64,000 bases of DNA, from positions 1 through 64,000 of the forward strand of contig JAFWLF010000144.1 of the NCBI GenBank assembly GCA_017511185.1, read 5' to 3'. Positions 26,539 through 35,386 of this stretch are shown in pieces; the first letter of the stretch is position 1, and every line of letters starts with the position of its first letter. Position numbers and translations under genes: made by a program. The notes beneath the pieces were generated by a model that was not told the origin of the DNA, did not search any database, and saw only the letters and a program-made list of their open reading frames with translations. Source of the DNA: RGIG5612 sp017511185 (lineage in GTDB: Bacteria > Bacillota > Clostridia > Lachnospirales > Lachnospiraceae).

Positions 26539-27584
26539 GTCAGTTTCCAATACGCAAAGAGTAATCTATAACGAAACAGAAATGCTTTTTTTCGGTCTCG
26601 TGCATTAGCGGCATGCCAGAATTTATCGCTGGCGATTTCCTTCCATGGCATACTCTTATATAAATGATCCAGAAGATCTTTTTTCTCTGCTTTTGCTGCT
26701 GTCCACAGTGGATTGCCATACAGACATTTATAGACATATCGCAGGGAATCCATCAGCAGCCGTGTGTAAGCGGCGTATTCTGTCGGATCGTTCAGATCTA
26801 ATATTGATGTAAGGTGCTGAAAAGGATTTTCCATCCGTTCTAAGATATCTGTATGGAAAACGTTAGAAACGGATTCTTCATTTTCTAAATAATAATACCA
26901 TATAGTCGGAATATAAGAGATCTTCAAACTGGAAAGCATTTTCAGATTCCAGATTGCATCTTCATACATTTTGATTCCTATCGGGAATCGGTTTTGGTCT
27001 GTGGCAAAACACTCTTTTTTCAGAAAACGTGCTGCTATTCCACGGTTAATATAGCCATGCTCTCCGAACCGGTATGGCTCTCCGATACATTCCGCTTTCG
27101 TCAAATGCATCCGATCCGCAGTGAGATCGATCCTCTGTGCCATCAATTCCTCGGTCGGGATTGGGCCAATTACTGTTTGCTGCAGTTTTTTAATATCTTC
27201 CGCTCTTCCATAAAAAGTACCGCCCCATAAAGCATCTAAATCAGAATCCCTGAGCAGAGAAACGGCTTCTTCCAGACAATAAGGATTTAAAGAATCATCG
27301 GAATCAAGGAATGTCAGGATATCTCCTGTGGCGTGATCGATTGCATAATTGCGAGCAACAGAAACACCGGATGGGGCAATATGAAACAGTCTGATTCGGT
27401 CGTCCTGTTTTGCCTGTATCTCCAAGGAAGAGGCATAGTCAGATTCACTTCCGTCATCGATCAGTAATAATTCGAAATTGGTGTAGGACTGGGCCAAAAC
27501 ACTGGAGATGGCCTGATCTAATAACACCGGATCGCCGTTTTTTATCGGGAGGATAATACTGACGAGTAATTCCTGTCTGCTCAT
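26523..27584 (-). CDS. Family 2 glycosyltransferase
   Basis: The 353-residue enzyme begins LLVSIILPIKNGDPVLLDQA. It has LLLIDDGSESDY, SGVSVARNYAIDHATGDIL and the metal site LDSDDS at about residues 93-98. KMYEDAIWNLKML is the likely catalytic-base region. The C-terminal 60 residues are basic and aromatic, suggesting peripheral membrane contact. It overlaps the LicD gene upstream by 4 bp and the polymerase-flippase gene downstream. In this operon it probably adds one sugar of the repeat unit that is then modified by LicD. Confidence 0.88.
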   Translation of the reverse strand: MSRQELLVSIILPIKNGDPVLLDQAISSVLAQSYTNFELLLIDDGSESDYASSLEIQAKQDDRIRLFHIAPSGVSVARNYAIDHATGDILTFLDSDDSLNPYCLEEAVSLLRDSDLDALWGGTFYGRAEDIKKLQQTVIGPIPTEELMAQRIDLTADRMHLTKAECIGEPYRFGEHGYINRGIAARFLKKECFATDQNRFPIGIKMYEDAIWNLKMLSSLKISYIPTIWYYYLENEESVSNVFHTDILERMENPFQHLTSILDLNDPTEYAAYTRLLMDSLRYVYKCLYGNPLWTAAKAEKKDLLDHLYKSMPWKEIASDKFWHAANARDRKKAFLFRYRLLFAYWKLTWNKM

Positions 27585-28393
27585 AAGCGGTAAGCCTCCA
27601 GATCATGTGTGATCCTCTCTGATTCCGGAGGAAGCTGCATATAATCTCCGAAAATGCCGCTCAGGTTTTTATCCCATGCTGAAGTTGCATAAAAAAGATG
27701 ATCCTCAAAAGGCAATTCAACCAGATCTTCATATTCTTCTCTGGTTAACGCCTGATCAGGTCCATCATATGCCCATGTCACCATCCCGCAAAGAGCAGAC
27801 TGTTCATACGGATACTTAAGAGCAAATTTTTTCTGCATTTCTGCGATTTTCTTTCTCCCGATGATCTTGGCAAGGGGTTTCAGAAACAGATCTTTCAGAA
27901 CGATGATGATGGTGCTGGAACCGTATCCGTTTTTTACGACCGATGCCACATTTAGTCTGCATAAATTCAAAGCTTTCCGGTAATGGCGCACGCGTTCCTT
28001 TCGATCGGAAGGAACACCATCTACTGGGAAAATATCGATCCATAAAGACTGCACGTCTACCTGTGAATAGTTTTCTTCCACGATTTTCGTGTTCTTGTCA
28101 AATAGTTTCATGTAAGGAGCACTTAATGTCCCGTCTTCAAAACTGCAAAGCTCAAGAGACTGCGGCCACAAGGTCTTTTCCCGGTTTAATTGAAGCAGTT
28201 TTTCGTAATCCGGACGGGGCATAGTGACATCTATATCATCATCCCATGGGATAAATCCTTTATGCCGAACAGCACCTAATAAGGTGCCGGCACAGAGGGA
28301 ATATTTCAGATTATTTTCTCGGGCTACCTGGTCAAAGACGACCATAATATCCAGTTCAGCCTTTTGTATTTCTGCCAGTGATAATTTGGTCAA
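27581..28393 (-). CDS. LicD family phosphotransferase (first of three)
   Basis: The 270-residue protein has the LicD signature near its N-terminus: CAGTLLGAVRHKGFIPW followed by DDDIDVTMPRPDYEKL (about residues 37-68). It also has SLWIDIFPVDGVP and a C-terminal FGDYMQLPPES typical of the family. LicD proteins move phosphocholine or related phospho-alcohols from CDP donors onto glycans, using the aspartates of the DDDID motif. It overlaps both neighbouring glycosyltransferase genes by 4 bp. The LicC/PntC-like enzyme further down the same operon is the natural source of its CDP-linked donor. Confidence 0.9.
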   Translation of the reverse strand: MTKLSLAEIQKAELDIMVVFDQVARENNLKYSLCAGTLLGAVRHKGFIPWDDDIDVTMPRPDYEKLLQLNREKTLWPQSLELCSFEDGTLSAPYMKLFDKNTKIVEENYSQVDVQSLWIDIFPVDGVPSDRKERVRHYRKALNLCRLNVASVVKNGYGSSTIIIVLKDLFLKPLAKIIGRKKIAEMQKKFALKYPYEQSALCGMVTWAYDGPDQALTREEYEDLVELPFEDHLFYATSAWDKNLSGIFGDYMQLPPESERITHDLEAYRL

Positions 28394-29424
28394 GACAGAG
28401 ACCTCCTTTGAGCATCGGCAATTTTATTTCCGGAAAGCTTCCGGAGGAGCATGAACAAACTTCCGCCAAGTTCCATCAGTGGAAAACAGTGGCAAAGTAA
28501 ATAAATCATGATTTTTCGGGAACGTACGATCGGGGAATGCAGAAGAGATGCTTCGCACTTTTTAAGATCTGAACGAAGCTGCTCTTGCTGTTCTTTAAAA
28601 GCACTCTTCCTTGTTTTTGCAGGGACCTCTGTCAGAAGTCTGAGAAGAAGGGTAAAATTAATACGGTTCCGGTTCACCTCTGCATAAGCATGATCCGGGT
28701 CTTTTCCTTCTGTCACTTCCAACATTCTGTCCCAGACTTTGAGCAGATCAAAGTCTTTTTCGGTAAAATTGGCAGTCGCGCTTTCCGGATTGAAATAATA
28801 AAAGTATCCGACTTTTTCCACTTTCGCAATTGTTTGTGCATTCGCAATTGCCAGATACGTGCCAAAAACATCTTCCCCAACTCTGATATCTTCCGGATAC
28901 AGTGGCTGCGGGAGCAGGTCGCGCTGGTATAATTTCGCGACCGGATAATGGACCCATTCATTGGAATCAATCTTGAAAAACAGCCGAAGATAATCCTTGT
29001 TTGAATATAAATGGAAAGCGGGATGCTCGTTAGGCTGCGGCGGAGTTGGCTTTTCTACAGAATGGGCGATATCACAGGTAACCAGATCTGCCTTTGTCTG
29101 TTCCATCCGTTCCCACATATCCTGAATGATTGTAGGATCCATCCAGTCATCGCTGTCGACAAACATGACAAATGTTCCCCGTGCATTTTTCAACCCATTG
29201 TTTCTGGCTGCAGCTACACCGCTGTTTGCAGTATGGAACACCCGAATTCTGGAGTCTTCGGCAGAAAGATCATCTGCAATCAAGGAGGATTGATCTGTAG
29301 ATCCATCATCCATCAGAATAATCTCAAGGTTTTGATATGTTTGTGAAGTCATGCTCGAAACACATCGTCTCAGATATTTTTCAGTATTATAAAATGGTAT
29401 AATTATACTAATCAGTGGATACAA
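28390..29424 (-). CDS. Family 2 glycosyltransferase, first gene of the minus-strand operon
   Basis: This is a 344-residue GT2 enzyme: ISIIIPFYNTEKYLRRCVSS, IILMDDGSTDQSS, NSGVAAARNNGLKNARG and metal-binding VDSDDWMD. The start is TTG with an AAAAGGGA site eight bases upstream; no in-frame ATG lies before the essential first beta strand. It ends in a 4-bp overlap with licD. The last 70 residues hold a hydrophobic stretch (IMIYLLCHCFPLMELGGSLF) that may associate with the membrane. It opens a seven-gene polycistron running to 21294. Confidence 0.87.
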   Translation of the reverse strand: MYPLISIIIPFYNTEKYLRRCVSSMTSQTYQNLEIILMDDGSTDQSSLIADDLSAEDSRIRVFHTANSGVAAARNNGLKNARGTFVMFVDSDDWMDPTIIQDMWERMEQTKADLVTCDIAHSVEKPTPPQPNEHPAFHLYSNKDYLRLFFKIDSNEWVHYPVAKLYQRDLLPQPLYPEDIRVGEDVFGTYLAIANAQTIAKVEKVGYFYYFNPESATANFTEKDFDLLKVWDRMLEVTEGKDPDHAYAEVNRNRINFTLLLRLLTEVPAKTRKSAFKEQQEQLRSDLKKCEASLLHSPIVRSRKIMIYLLCHCFPLMELGGSLFMLLRKLSGNKIADAQRRSLS

Positions 29425-29463
29425 TGAAAAATCCCTTTTCTATCGAGCTGTATTAACTTTTAT

Positions 29464-29492
29464 ATTTTACTACCTTATTATAAAAAAGCCAA
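29464..29492 (-). promoter_or_regulatory. Putative promoter for the seven-gene minus-strand operon
   Basis: On the minus strand TTGGCT (plus 29487-29492) and TAAAAT (plus 29464-29469) are separated by 17 bp, about 40 bp before the TTG start at 29424. It is divergent from the promoter at 29545. Confidence 0.4.
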
Positions 29493-29544
29493 ATATTTTT
29501 CGATGGAACTTAGGGGAAAGAAGGGGGACTTCTGCAAGGGAATG

Positions 29545-29553
29545 TGGTATAAT
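29545..29553 (+). promoter_or_regulatory. Extended -10 promoter for the DUF4422 gene
   Basis: TGG directly precedes a perfect TATAAT (29548-29553). No convincing -35 is present, which fits an extended -10 promoter. Initiation would be near 29560, leaving about 46 bases of leader to the ATG at 29607. Confidence 0.5.
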
Positions 29554-29606
29554 ATTTTCACCCAATACAGTTGACATGCGTATTCATGGAGAAGAGTATA
29601 TACATT

Positions 29607-30452
29607 ATGGACAATCATCAGAAAAAACCAGAGATTGTAATTATAATAGCTGCCCATAAATCCTATCAGATGCCGGAGGATCCAATGTATCTTCCGTTGC
29701 ATGTTGGTGCGGAAGGGAAAAAGGATGCAGATGGAAATGATCTGGATCTTGGGTATGTGAAAGATAATACAGGTGATAATATATCGATCCTGAATCCAAG
29801 TTTCTGTGAGTTGACGGGCCTTTATTGGGCATGGAAAAATCTGGATGCCGACTATATTGGCCTGGCACACTACAGAAGGCATTTTGGCTATAAAAAGTCG
29901 AAAGATCTGTTCGAAAGTGTCCTGTCATACGAACAGATCAAACCATATCTGGGTAAAGTTAAAATCTTTACGCCGAACAAGCGTAAGTATTATATTGAAT
30001 CTCTATATGATCACTATAAACATACGCATTATATTGAGCAGTTAGATGAAACGCGGGCAATCATTGAGAAATTATATCCGGACTATACCAGCTGCTTTGA
30101 TAAAGTTGTAAAGCGTACTTATGGCTATATGTTCAATATGATGATCATGCAAAAGGAACTACTGGATCAGTACTGCCAATGGCTGTTTACGATCCTCTTT
30201 GAATTGCAGGAACGCATGAAAAACAACGAAAAAATGCAGAACCTTTCGGTTTTCCAAAGCCGTTTTTACGGGCGGATCAGTGAGATCATTTTCAATGTAT
30301 GGCTGGAAAAACAGCTGGAAACCAGTGTTGTCCGGAAAAACGAAGTCAAAGAAATTCCGGTGATCCACATGGATGATATAAATTGGTGGAAGAAAGGCAC
30401 AGCTTTTCTGAAAGCAAAATTTATCGGAAAGAAATATGAGGGGAGTTTTTAA
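29607..30452 (+). CDS. DUF4422 capsular polysaccharide synthesis protein (probable glycosyltransferase)
   Basis: The 281-residue protein carries DUF4422 hallmarks: IVIIIAAHKSYQMP at the start, LYLPLHVGAEGK-like glycine loop, NPSFCELTGLYWAWKNL, and LAHYRRHFG. The family occurs in capsule and LPS loci and is generally regarded as glycosyltransferase-like. The ATG at 29607 is chosen because the region upstream overlaps promoter sequence; TTG at 29571 and ATG at 29586 are alternative in-frame starts. An acyltransferase follows after 41 bp. No membrane segment is present. Confidence 0.83.
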   Translation: MDNHQKKPEIVIIIAAHKSYQMPEDPMYLPLHVGAEGKKDADGNDLDLGYVKDNTGDNISILNPSFCELTGLYWAWKNLDADYIGLAHYRRHFGYKKSKDLFESVLSYEQIKPYLGKVKIFTPNKRKYYIESLYDHYKHTHYIEQLDETRAIIEKLYPDYTSCFDKVVKRTYGYMFNMMIMQKELLDQYCQWLFTILFELQERMKNNEKMQNLSVFQSRFYGRISEIIFNVWLEKQLETSVVRKNEVKEIPVIHMDDINWWKKGTAFLKAKFIGKKYEGSF

Positions 30453-30493
30453 TCTTCTATTAAGAACTGGAAGATAAAAAGAATTCTGGAATA

Positions 30494-31540
30494 ATGAATA
30501 ACAAAACAAAATACATTTCCTATCTTTCCGTTATAGGCAGCATAGCAGTCGTATACTTGCATGCGAATGGATGTTTTTGGTCATTCAGTACGGACCCTTA
30601 TTGGAAGTCAGCGAATATTATTGAGTCTTTATTTTATTTTGCTGTTCCAATCTTTTTTATGATTTCCGGAGCCACTTTACTTAATTATTCTGAAAGATAT
30701 GATACAAAGACTTTTTTTAAAAAAAGAGCAGTAAAAACGCTTATTCCATTTCTTGCCTGGAGTATTATTGCGTTAATTCTGATCATCATAGAATCACTAA
30801 TAAAAGGCGATGCACTGCCTTCCTTTAGAGAAGTAATAAAAGGACTGGTCAGCGGCAGAATCATAGATGTGTATTGGTTCTTCCCTGCATTATTCTGTGT
30901 CTATCTTTGTATTCCTCTTTTTGCAGCGGTTGCAAAAGAAAAAAGGAAAGCAGTTTTTTCCTATATTGCAGTCGTGTGTTTTGTCCTTAATATCCTAATC
31001 CCGTTTTTTATTTACGTATTCGATCTCCCAACAGCTGATTACCCATATTATATTGGTGTGGGAGCGGGTTATTTATTTTATGTACTGACAGGCTATCTGT
31101 TGAATGAATATGACTTAAATGCCGGGACAAGGGTAATCATCTATATTCTTTCTGTTCTGGGTCTTTTAACACATATATTAGGGACATATTTCTCCTCCAT
31201 GGAGGCAAACGAATTGATCCGCACGTATAAGGGATATAACAATCTTCCTTGCATTCTATATACGTTAGGATTATTTGTTCTGGTTAAAAACTTAGTTCAA
31301 AAAAAACAATCGGATAAGACGACATGGCTGGACAAAATAGTCATGTTCCTGAAACGATACACATTCAGTATTTACCTGATTCACTATTTCTTTATTCAGG
31401 GGGCGGTCAGACTACTTCACATGGACAATACAAACCTTTGGTACCGGTTGTTATGTCCGATCGTAGTTATAGTATTGTGTATAGGAATCACCTTTGTTCT
31501 AAGAAAAATACCTGTTATAAAAAAGATAGTTCCAGAATAG
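30494..31540 (+). CDS. Acyltransferase_3 family membrane acyltransferase
   Basis: This 348-residue protein has about ten membrane helices and the family opening YLSVIGSIAVVYLHANGCFW, with the histidine at about residue 23 in the place of the catalytic His. It then has FFMISGATLLNY and later FSIYLIHYFFIQG, both typical of OafA/WecH-like O-acetyltransferases. A relative with the same layout lies at 51174-52265. It probably O-acetylates (or succinylates) a surface glycan. It converges with the licD gene at 31558, only 17 bp away, with no terminator seen. Confidence 0.88.
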   Translation: MNNKTKYISYLSVIGSIAVVYLHANGCFWSFSTDPYWKSANIIESLFYFAVPIFFMISGATLLNYSERYDTKTFFKKRAVKTLIPFLAWSIIALILIIIESLIKGDALPSFREVIKGLVSGRIIDVYWFFPALFCVYLCIPLFAAVAKEKRKAVFSYIAVVCFVLNILIPFFIYVFDLPTADYPYYIGVGAGYLFYVLTGYLLNEYDLNAGTRVIIYILSVLGLLTHILGTYFSSMEANELIRTYKGYNNLPCILYTLGLFVLVKNLVQKKQSDKTTWLDKIVMFLKRYTFSIYLIHYFFIQGAVRLLHMDNTNLWYRLLCPIVVIVLCIGITFVLRKIPVIKKIVPE

Positions 31541-31557
31541 CTCTTAGGAAAAAATCA

Positions 31558-32367
31558 TTAACCTTCTTCCAGAATGTAAGCGTCAAAACTATGATTGATA
31601 CGCTTGTTTTCCGGAGGAAGCTCCATATAATTCCCATAAAGGCCGGTTAGATAGGACTCCGTACAGCCTGGCGCGTGAAATTGTTTCCCGCAGAACTCCA
31701 CTTCAATTGACTGAAGGAGTTCTGTTTTTTTCATACGCTCACCAGGACTGATACTCCAGGCGATGGATGCAACATAATCACAGTCGTTAAAATCAAGCTG
31801 TGTGATTAAATGATGCATTTTTTTACCGTAATATTTACAGCCGCGCAGTTTTGGGATGATCAACAGAAGGGTCTTTGCCAATGCGCGGAACTTAGTCCTG
31901 CCATTTCCCCAACGGGCAATGGAACGAGAGTAAAGAACGCGGAGATGATGTGCTTTATTAAGAATGCGGGCACTTTCATTAGGATCATCAGGCAGCCCGT
32001 CAATTGGGAAAACATCTATCCAAAGATGGTGATCACCAGTAGTGTAGTCTTCTTTGATCTCTGTATTTAAATCTTCAATTTTAGCAAAAGGAAAGTCAGC
32101 CTTCTTGTTTTCATAGCTTCTTAAAAAAAGCCGTGAAGAAACAGGAGGAGATTCTTTGAATACTTGATGTAGCCTTTCATAATCCGGTCGTGGCATAAAG
32201 ACGTCGATATCATCATCCCAAGGAATAAAACCTTTATGACGGACTGCACCTAAAAGCGTTCCTCCTGCCAAAAAGTAACGTAAATTGTTTTCATCACAAT
32301 AATCAGCAAATTCAGACAGAATCTGGAAAATGGTTTCTTTTATTTCATCTGAAGAAAGTTTTTTCAT
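31558..32367 (-). CDS. LicD family phosphotransferase (second of three)
   Basis: This 269-residue LicD protein has LAGGTLLGAVRHKGFIPW then DDDIDVFMPRPDYERL near the N-terminus, LWIDVFPIDGLPDDP in the middle and YGNYMELPPENKRI at the end. It is closely similar to the LicD at 27581, including MPRPDYE. The start is the ATG at 32367 with GAGG nine bases upstream; an in-frame extension to 32466 would run 92 bp into the preceding gene and adds no family sequence. It follows a GT4-like gene by 7 bp on the minus strand. Confidence 0.9.
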   Translation of the reverse strand: MKKLSSDEIKETIFQILSEFADYCDENNLRYFLAGGTLLGAVRHKGFIPWDDDIDVFMPRPDYERLHQVFKESPPVSSRLFLRSYENKKADFPFAKIEDLNTEIKEDYTTGDHHLWIDVFPIDGLPDDPNESARILNKAHHLRVLYSRSIARWGNGRTKFRALAKTLLLIIPKLRGCKYYGKKMHHLITQLDFNDCDYVASIAWSISPGERMKKTELLQSIEVEFCGKQFHAPGCTESYLTGLYGNYMELPPENKRINHSFDAYILEEG

Positions 32368-32374
32368 GTCATCC

Positions 32375-33457
32375 TCATATTTCCGAAACAAAATGAATGA
32401 TTGCCGTTTTGAAGGCTTCCATGTCGTTATTAACATCCGACAATAGACGATCGCATCCTGCTTCAAATTCCTCCTGGTTAAAGTCCTTCAGATATGCTTC
32501 AAGAAGATCTTTAACATCGTCTTTGAAAATATCAACTGCAAAGCCTATTTTATAATGTTCAACTTCTTTTTCCAAAAAAGTATCTTTAGAAACAAGGATT
32601 GGAATTTTATAGATTGCAGCATCATAAAACCTGTTCGGCATTGCTGTTTTGGTCTCAAGACCAGAGGATAAACCGTAGATAGAATTAATGATGTTTATTT
32701 CCTGATATATTTCATCCTTTTTTGAGTTATTAAAATGTCCTTTAAATGACACATTTGAAATGCTGTTTTTTTGGCAGTAGCCCGGCAGGTCACAGTCATT
32801 GGTGATATTTCCATAATAGACTAGCTGGTAATTGTTACAGTTTGCAAACTGGCGGATCAATTCAGCATTCTCATTGTAGTATCTGACAGAACCAACAAAT
32901 CCGATTGTTGTCATCCCGGAATCTGATGTCTGGTAATGGTCTTTTTTTACACAATCTATATTAATGTTATGCACCAACTTGTATTTTCCAGATTCCGGAA
33001 GAAACGAAAGAAACCCCTTTGAACTGATTGTGGTAAAGATGGAATGGTCAATCAGGGATTTTACGGTTTTGTAATAAATGGAATTGGATTCATGCGTATA
33101 ATCCCGGATATCAAAAATAAATTTCCCGGCAAAACGTCTTTTCAAAATATCAGCGCACATGACGCCAGGAACTGTAGTAAGGATAATGGCAGATGAATAG
33201 TTGCCTGATTTTAAATATTTCCGGATAAAACGGGCATATTGAGCCATGATCAAAAGCTTGGAACTCTTTTTGCCGCCTGTTGGACAGTATCGTTTAAAAA
33301 GGATCTCGTTTTCTGCAGCAACGGCATCCATATCATAGCGTTCAAAATAGATGATATCGAACGTTTTATTATTTTCTTCCAGTTGTTTAATATAGTATTG
33401 CGCAAAGACAGTTTCGTCTTTTGGAAACATACTTATGATTAAACAGTCTTTTTTCAA
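32375..33457 (-). CDS. GT-B fold glycosyltransferase (family 4-like)
   Basis: The 360-residue protein has an N-terminal Rossmann-like half and a C-terminal nucleotide-sugar half. Visible parts are TTVPGVMCADILKRRFAGKFIFDIRDYTHE in the acceptor domain, which is typical of capsule GT4 enzymes, then TIGFVGSVRYYNENAEL, YYGNI, VSFKGHF, and a final AMPNRFYDAAIYKIPILVS donor-binding stretch ending in EVEHYKIGFAVD. It contrasts with the GT2 enzymes elsewhere in the window. It lies 21 bp after a GT2 gene and 7 bp before licD in a three-gene minus-strand operon. Confidence 0.8.
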   Translation of the reverse strand: MKKDCLIISMFPKDETVFAQYYIKQLEENNKTFDIIYFERYDMDAVAAENEILFKRYCPTGGKKSSKLLIMAQYARFIRKYLKSGNYSSAIILTTVPGVMCADILKRRFAGKFIFDIRDYTHESNSIYYKTVKSLIDHSIFTTISSKGFLSFLPESGKYKLVHNINIDCVKKDHYQTSDSGMTTIGFVGSVRYYNENAELIRQFANCNNYQLVYYGNITNDCDLPGYCQKNSISNVSFKGHFNNSKKDEIYQEINIINSIYGLSSGLETKTAMPNRFYDAAIYKIPILVSKDTFLEKEVEHYKIGFAVDIFKDDVKDLLEAYLKDFNQEEFEAGCDRLLSDVNNDMEAFKTAIIHFVSEI

Positions 33458-33478
33458 AACATAGCCCCCGTGTTTTTT

Positions 33479-34465
33479 CTACCAGTTTTCTTGTTTCCCG
33501 GCTAAAAACCAATATGCCAAAAAAGCGGTATAGTGTAACATTTTCACTTTTTTACTGATTTTGACAGCATGTTGATATACGTCTGGAGCAAGGTTTCTGC
33601 AATGATTTTTCAGCTCAAGCATTTCCTTATAGCGTTCTTTTGACGGTCCCATTAAAAGAATGGAACAAAGTGCGCGGTAAAAGTAAGTGCTGTTTCTGGA
33701 ACACATCATGTGTCTGTTATCAGGAGAGATAGCAACTGTATTTTTATAGAGATTTAAGCCTTCCCGGAATACAAACAGGAAGTTTTTATAATTTTTGATC
33801 CGGCTTTCTTTCGAAACAGTCTGGCCGTCTCTGCCGATCCGATAGCAGTAGACAGGTGTTTTGGAAAAGGTGATCGTTTTTATAAAAGGCATAAAACGTA
33901 TCACAAACAACTGATCTGTATAAAACATATGTTCCGGAAGCTGATAAGTACTTTTGCGAATGGCTTCTGTGCGGACAGTCGTATTCCATATCCCGATTGG
34001 AAGCTCACATTTTATTTGATCAATTGAAAAAGTGCCTCCTTCATAGGAGTCCCAGGTCGATTCACATAAAGCAGACTCCCATGTTCCATCTATCACCGAG
34101 TAGTAACGGTTCAGATACAAGTCGGAATCTGTCGTTTTAAGCTGATCGATCAGTTCTATAAGCCCGTCATGATCGAACCAGTCGTCACCGTCAAGAAGTT
34201 TAAAGTATTTCCCGGTAGCTTCTTTTATACTGCGGTTAACAGTACTGCCATAGCCGCCATTTTGTTTTCGGATCAAACGAAAGGTATTCGGGAATTTATC
34301 CACATATTTTTGCGCTAAAGCAGCTGTGCCATCTGTAGAGCCATCGTCTTCAATTATGATTTCAAGATCATCCAGAATTTCAGGGATAATACAGGAGTCC
34401 AACGTTTTTTCTAAAAACGCCTCCACGTTATATGATGCGATTGAAACTGTCAGGAGTTTATCCAT
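33479..34465 (-). CDS. Family 2 glycosyltransferase
   Basis: This is a 328-residue GT2 enzyme: LTVSIASYNVEAFLEKTLDS, IIIEDDGSTDGTA, KQNGGYGSTVNRSIKEATGK and metal-binding LDGDDWFD. The GGYGSTVN loop groups it with the transferase at 16023-17072. Its ATG has an excellent GGAGG site seven bases upstream and a clear promoter at 34511-34539. It starts the operon GT2, GT4-like, licD that runs to 31558. Confidence 0.88.
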   Translation of the reverse strand: MDKLLTVSIASYNVEAFLEKTLDSCIIPEILDDLEIIIEDDGSTDGTAALAQKYVDKFPNTFRLIRKQNGGYGSTVNRSIKEATGKYFKLLDGDDWFDHDGLIELIDQLKTTDSDLYLNRYYSVIDGTWESALCESTWDSYEGGTFSIDQIKCELPIGIWNTTVRTEAIRKSTYQLPEHMFYTDQLFVIRFMPFIKTITFSKTPVYCYRIGRDGQTVSKESRIKNYKNFLFVFREGLNLYKNTVAISPDNRHMMCSRNSTYFYRALCSILLMGPSKERYKEMLELKNHCRNLAPDVYQHAVKISKKVKMLHYTAFLAYWFLAGKQENW

Positions 34466-34510
34466 GAAGAAGCCTCCATTTTAAAATGAACGAAATTCCA
34501 GTTAGCATGT

Positions 34511-34539
34511 ATTTTACCATTTGAGATGGTTTTTGTCTA
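34511..34539 (-). promoter_or_regulatory. Promoter for the GT2-GT4-licD minus-strand operon
   Basis: On the minus strand TAGACA (plus 34534-34539) and TAAAAT (plus 34511-34516) have a 17-bp spacer ending in TGG, giving an extended -10. It lies about 45 bp before the ATG at 34465. Confidence 0.55.
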
Positions 34540-34599
34540 TTTTACTAAGGAGCACAGCACCAGCCGGGAGAATACAAATAAAAAACTGTCTTCTTTTAG

Positions 34600-34628
34600 T
34601 TGACTAGCGTAAAATATAAAGATATTGT
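34600..34628 (+). promoter_or_regulatory. Possible promoter for the cytidylyltransferase-SDR-LicD trio
   Basis: TTGACT at 34600-34605 and TATTGT at 34623-34628 have a 17-bp spacer. A TATAAT-like element slightly downstream (near 34632) is an alternative. A CAGGAGG ribosome site precedes the ATG at 34662. Confidence 0.4.
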
Positions 34629-34661
34629 AGTTATAATAGGTAAACAGGAGGAATACTTAAC

Positions 34662-35375
34662 ATGTCATGTATCGCAATATTAACAGCTGGAGGAACTGCA
34701 ACCAGAATGCATCAGGATATACCAAAGCAGTTCTTAAGTGTTGAAAATAAGCCTATTATCATTTATACGCTGGAAGCTTTTCAGCAACATCCAAATATTG
34801 ATGAAATATGTGTAGCAATCCTGGAGGGGTGGGATCAGATCCTCTGGGCTTATGCAAAGCAGTTTAATATTTCAAAATTAAAATATGTAGTAACCGGCGG
34901 AGCTACCGGGCAGGAATCCATCTTCAATGGCTTGGCTGCAGTAAGAGAGGATCATGCAGATGATGATATCGTCATTGTTCATGATGGAAACAGACCAATG
35001 GTTAGCGGAGATTTAATAACGGATTGTCTTGTTAAACAAAAGCAGTTTGGATCAGCGGTCGCAAGCATCCCTTGTACGGAGGTCGTTTTTGTATCTGAAA
35101 ACAAAACAGATTCCATGACTTCAATTCCTCGTGAAAATCTCCAGAGAACACAAACGCCGCATGCTTATACTTTAGGTGATCTGTGGGATGCACATATGCA
35201 GGCGAAAGAAAAAGGAATCACTAATATGGCTGCATCTTGTGCATTGATGGAAGCATTGGGGAAAAAGACTTATTTTTCCAAAGGCTCAGAAAAGAATCTT
35301 AAGATCACAACCGTTGAAGATCTTGAAATTTTCAAAGCATTATTAAATGCGAAAAACGATAACTGGCTTAAGTAG
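34662..35375 (+). CDS. IspD/TarI-like cytidylyltransferase
   Basis: The 237-residue protein belongs to the IspD/TarI family. ILTAGGTATRMHQDIPKQFL has the G(x)GxRM and PKQ elements that bind CTP, YVVTGGATGQESIFNGL follows, and VIVHDGNRPM is the conserved D-G-x-R-P motif. The late TVEDLEIF closes the fold. IspD makes CDP-methylerythritol; TarI and human ISPD make CDP-ribitol. Co-location with an SDR protein 11 bp downstream and a LicD protein after that argues for a CDP-activated polyol for a surface polymer rather than isoprenoid synthesis. The substrate itself is inferred from context. Confidence 0.85.
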   Translation: MSCIAILTAGGTATRMHQDIPKQFLSVENKPIIIYTLEAFQQHPNIDEICVAILEGWDQILWAYAKQFNISKLKYVVTGGATGQESIFNGLAAVREDHADDDIVIVHDGNRPMVSGDLITDCLVKQKQFGSAVASIPCTEVVFVSENKTDSMTSIPRENLQRTQTPHAYTLGDLWDAHMQAKEKGITNMAASCALMEALGKKTYFSKGSEKNLKITTVEDLEIFKALLNAKNDNWLK

Positions 35376-35386
35376 GTTATAGAACG

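Noticed and set aside
32368..32466. N-terminal extension of the second LicD
   Set aside because: It overlaps the GT4-like gene, has no ribosome site, and LicD homology begins after the ATG at 32367, which has GAGG upstream.
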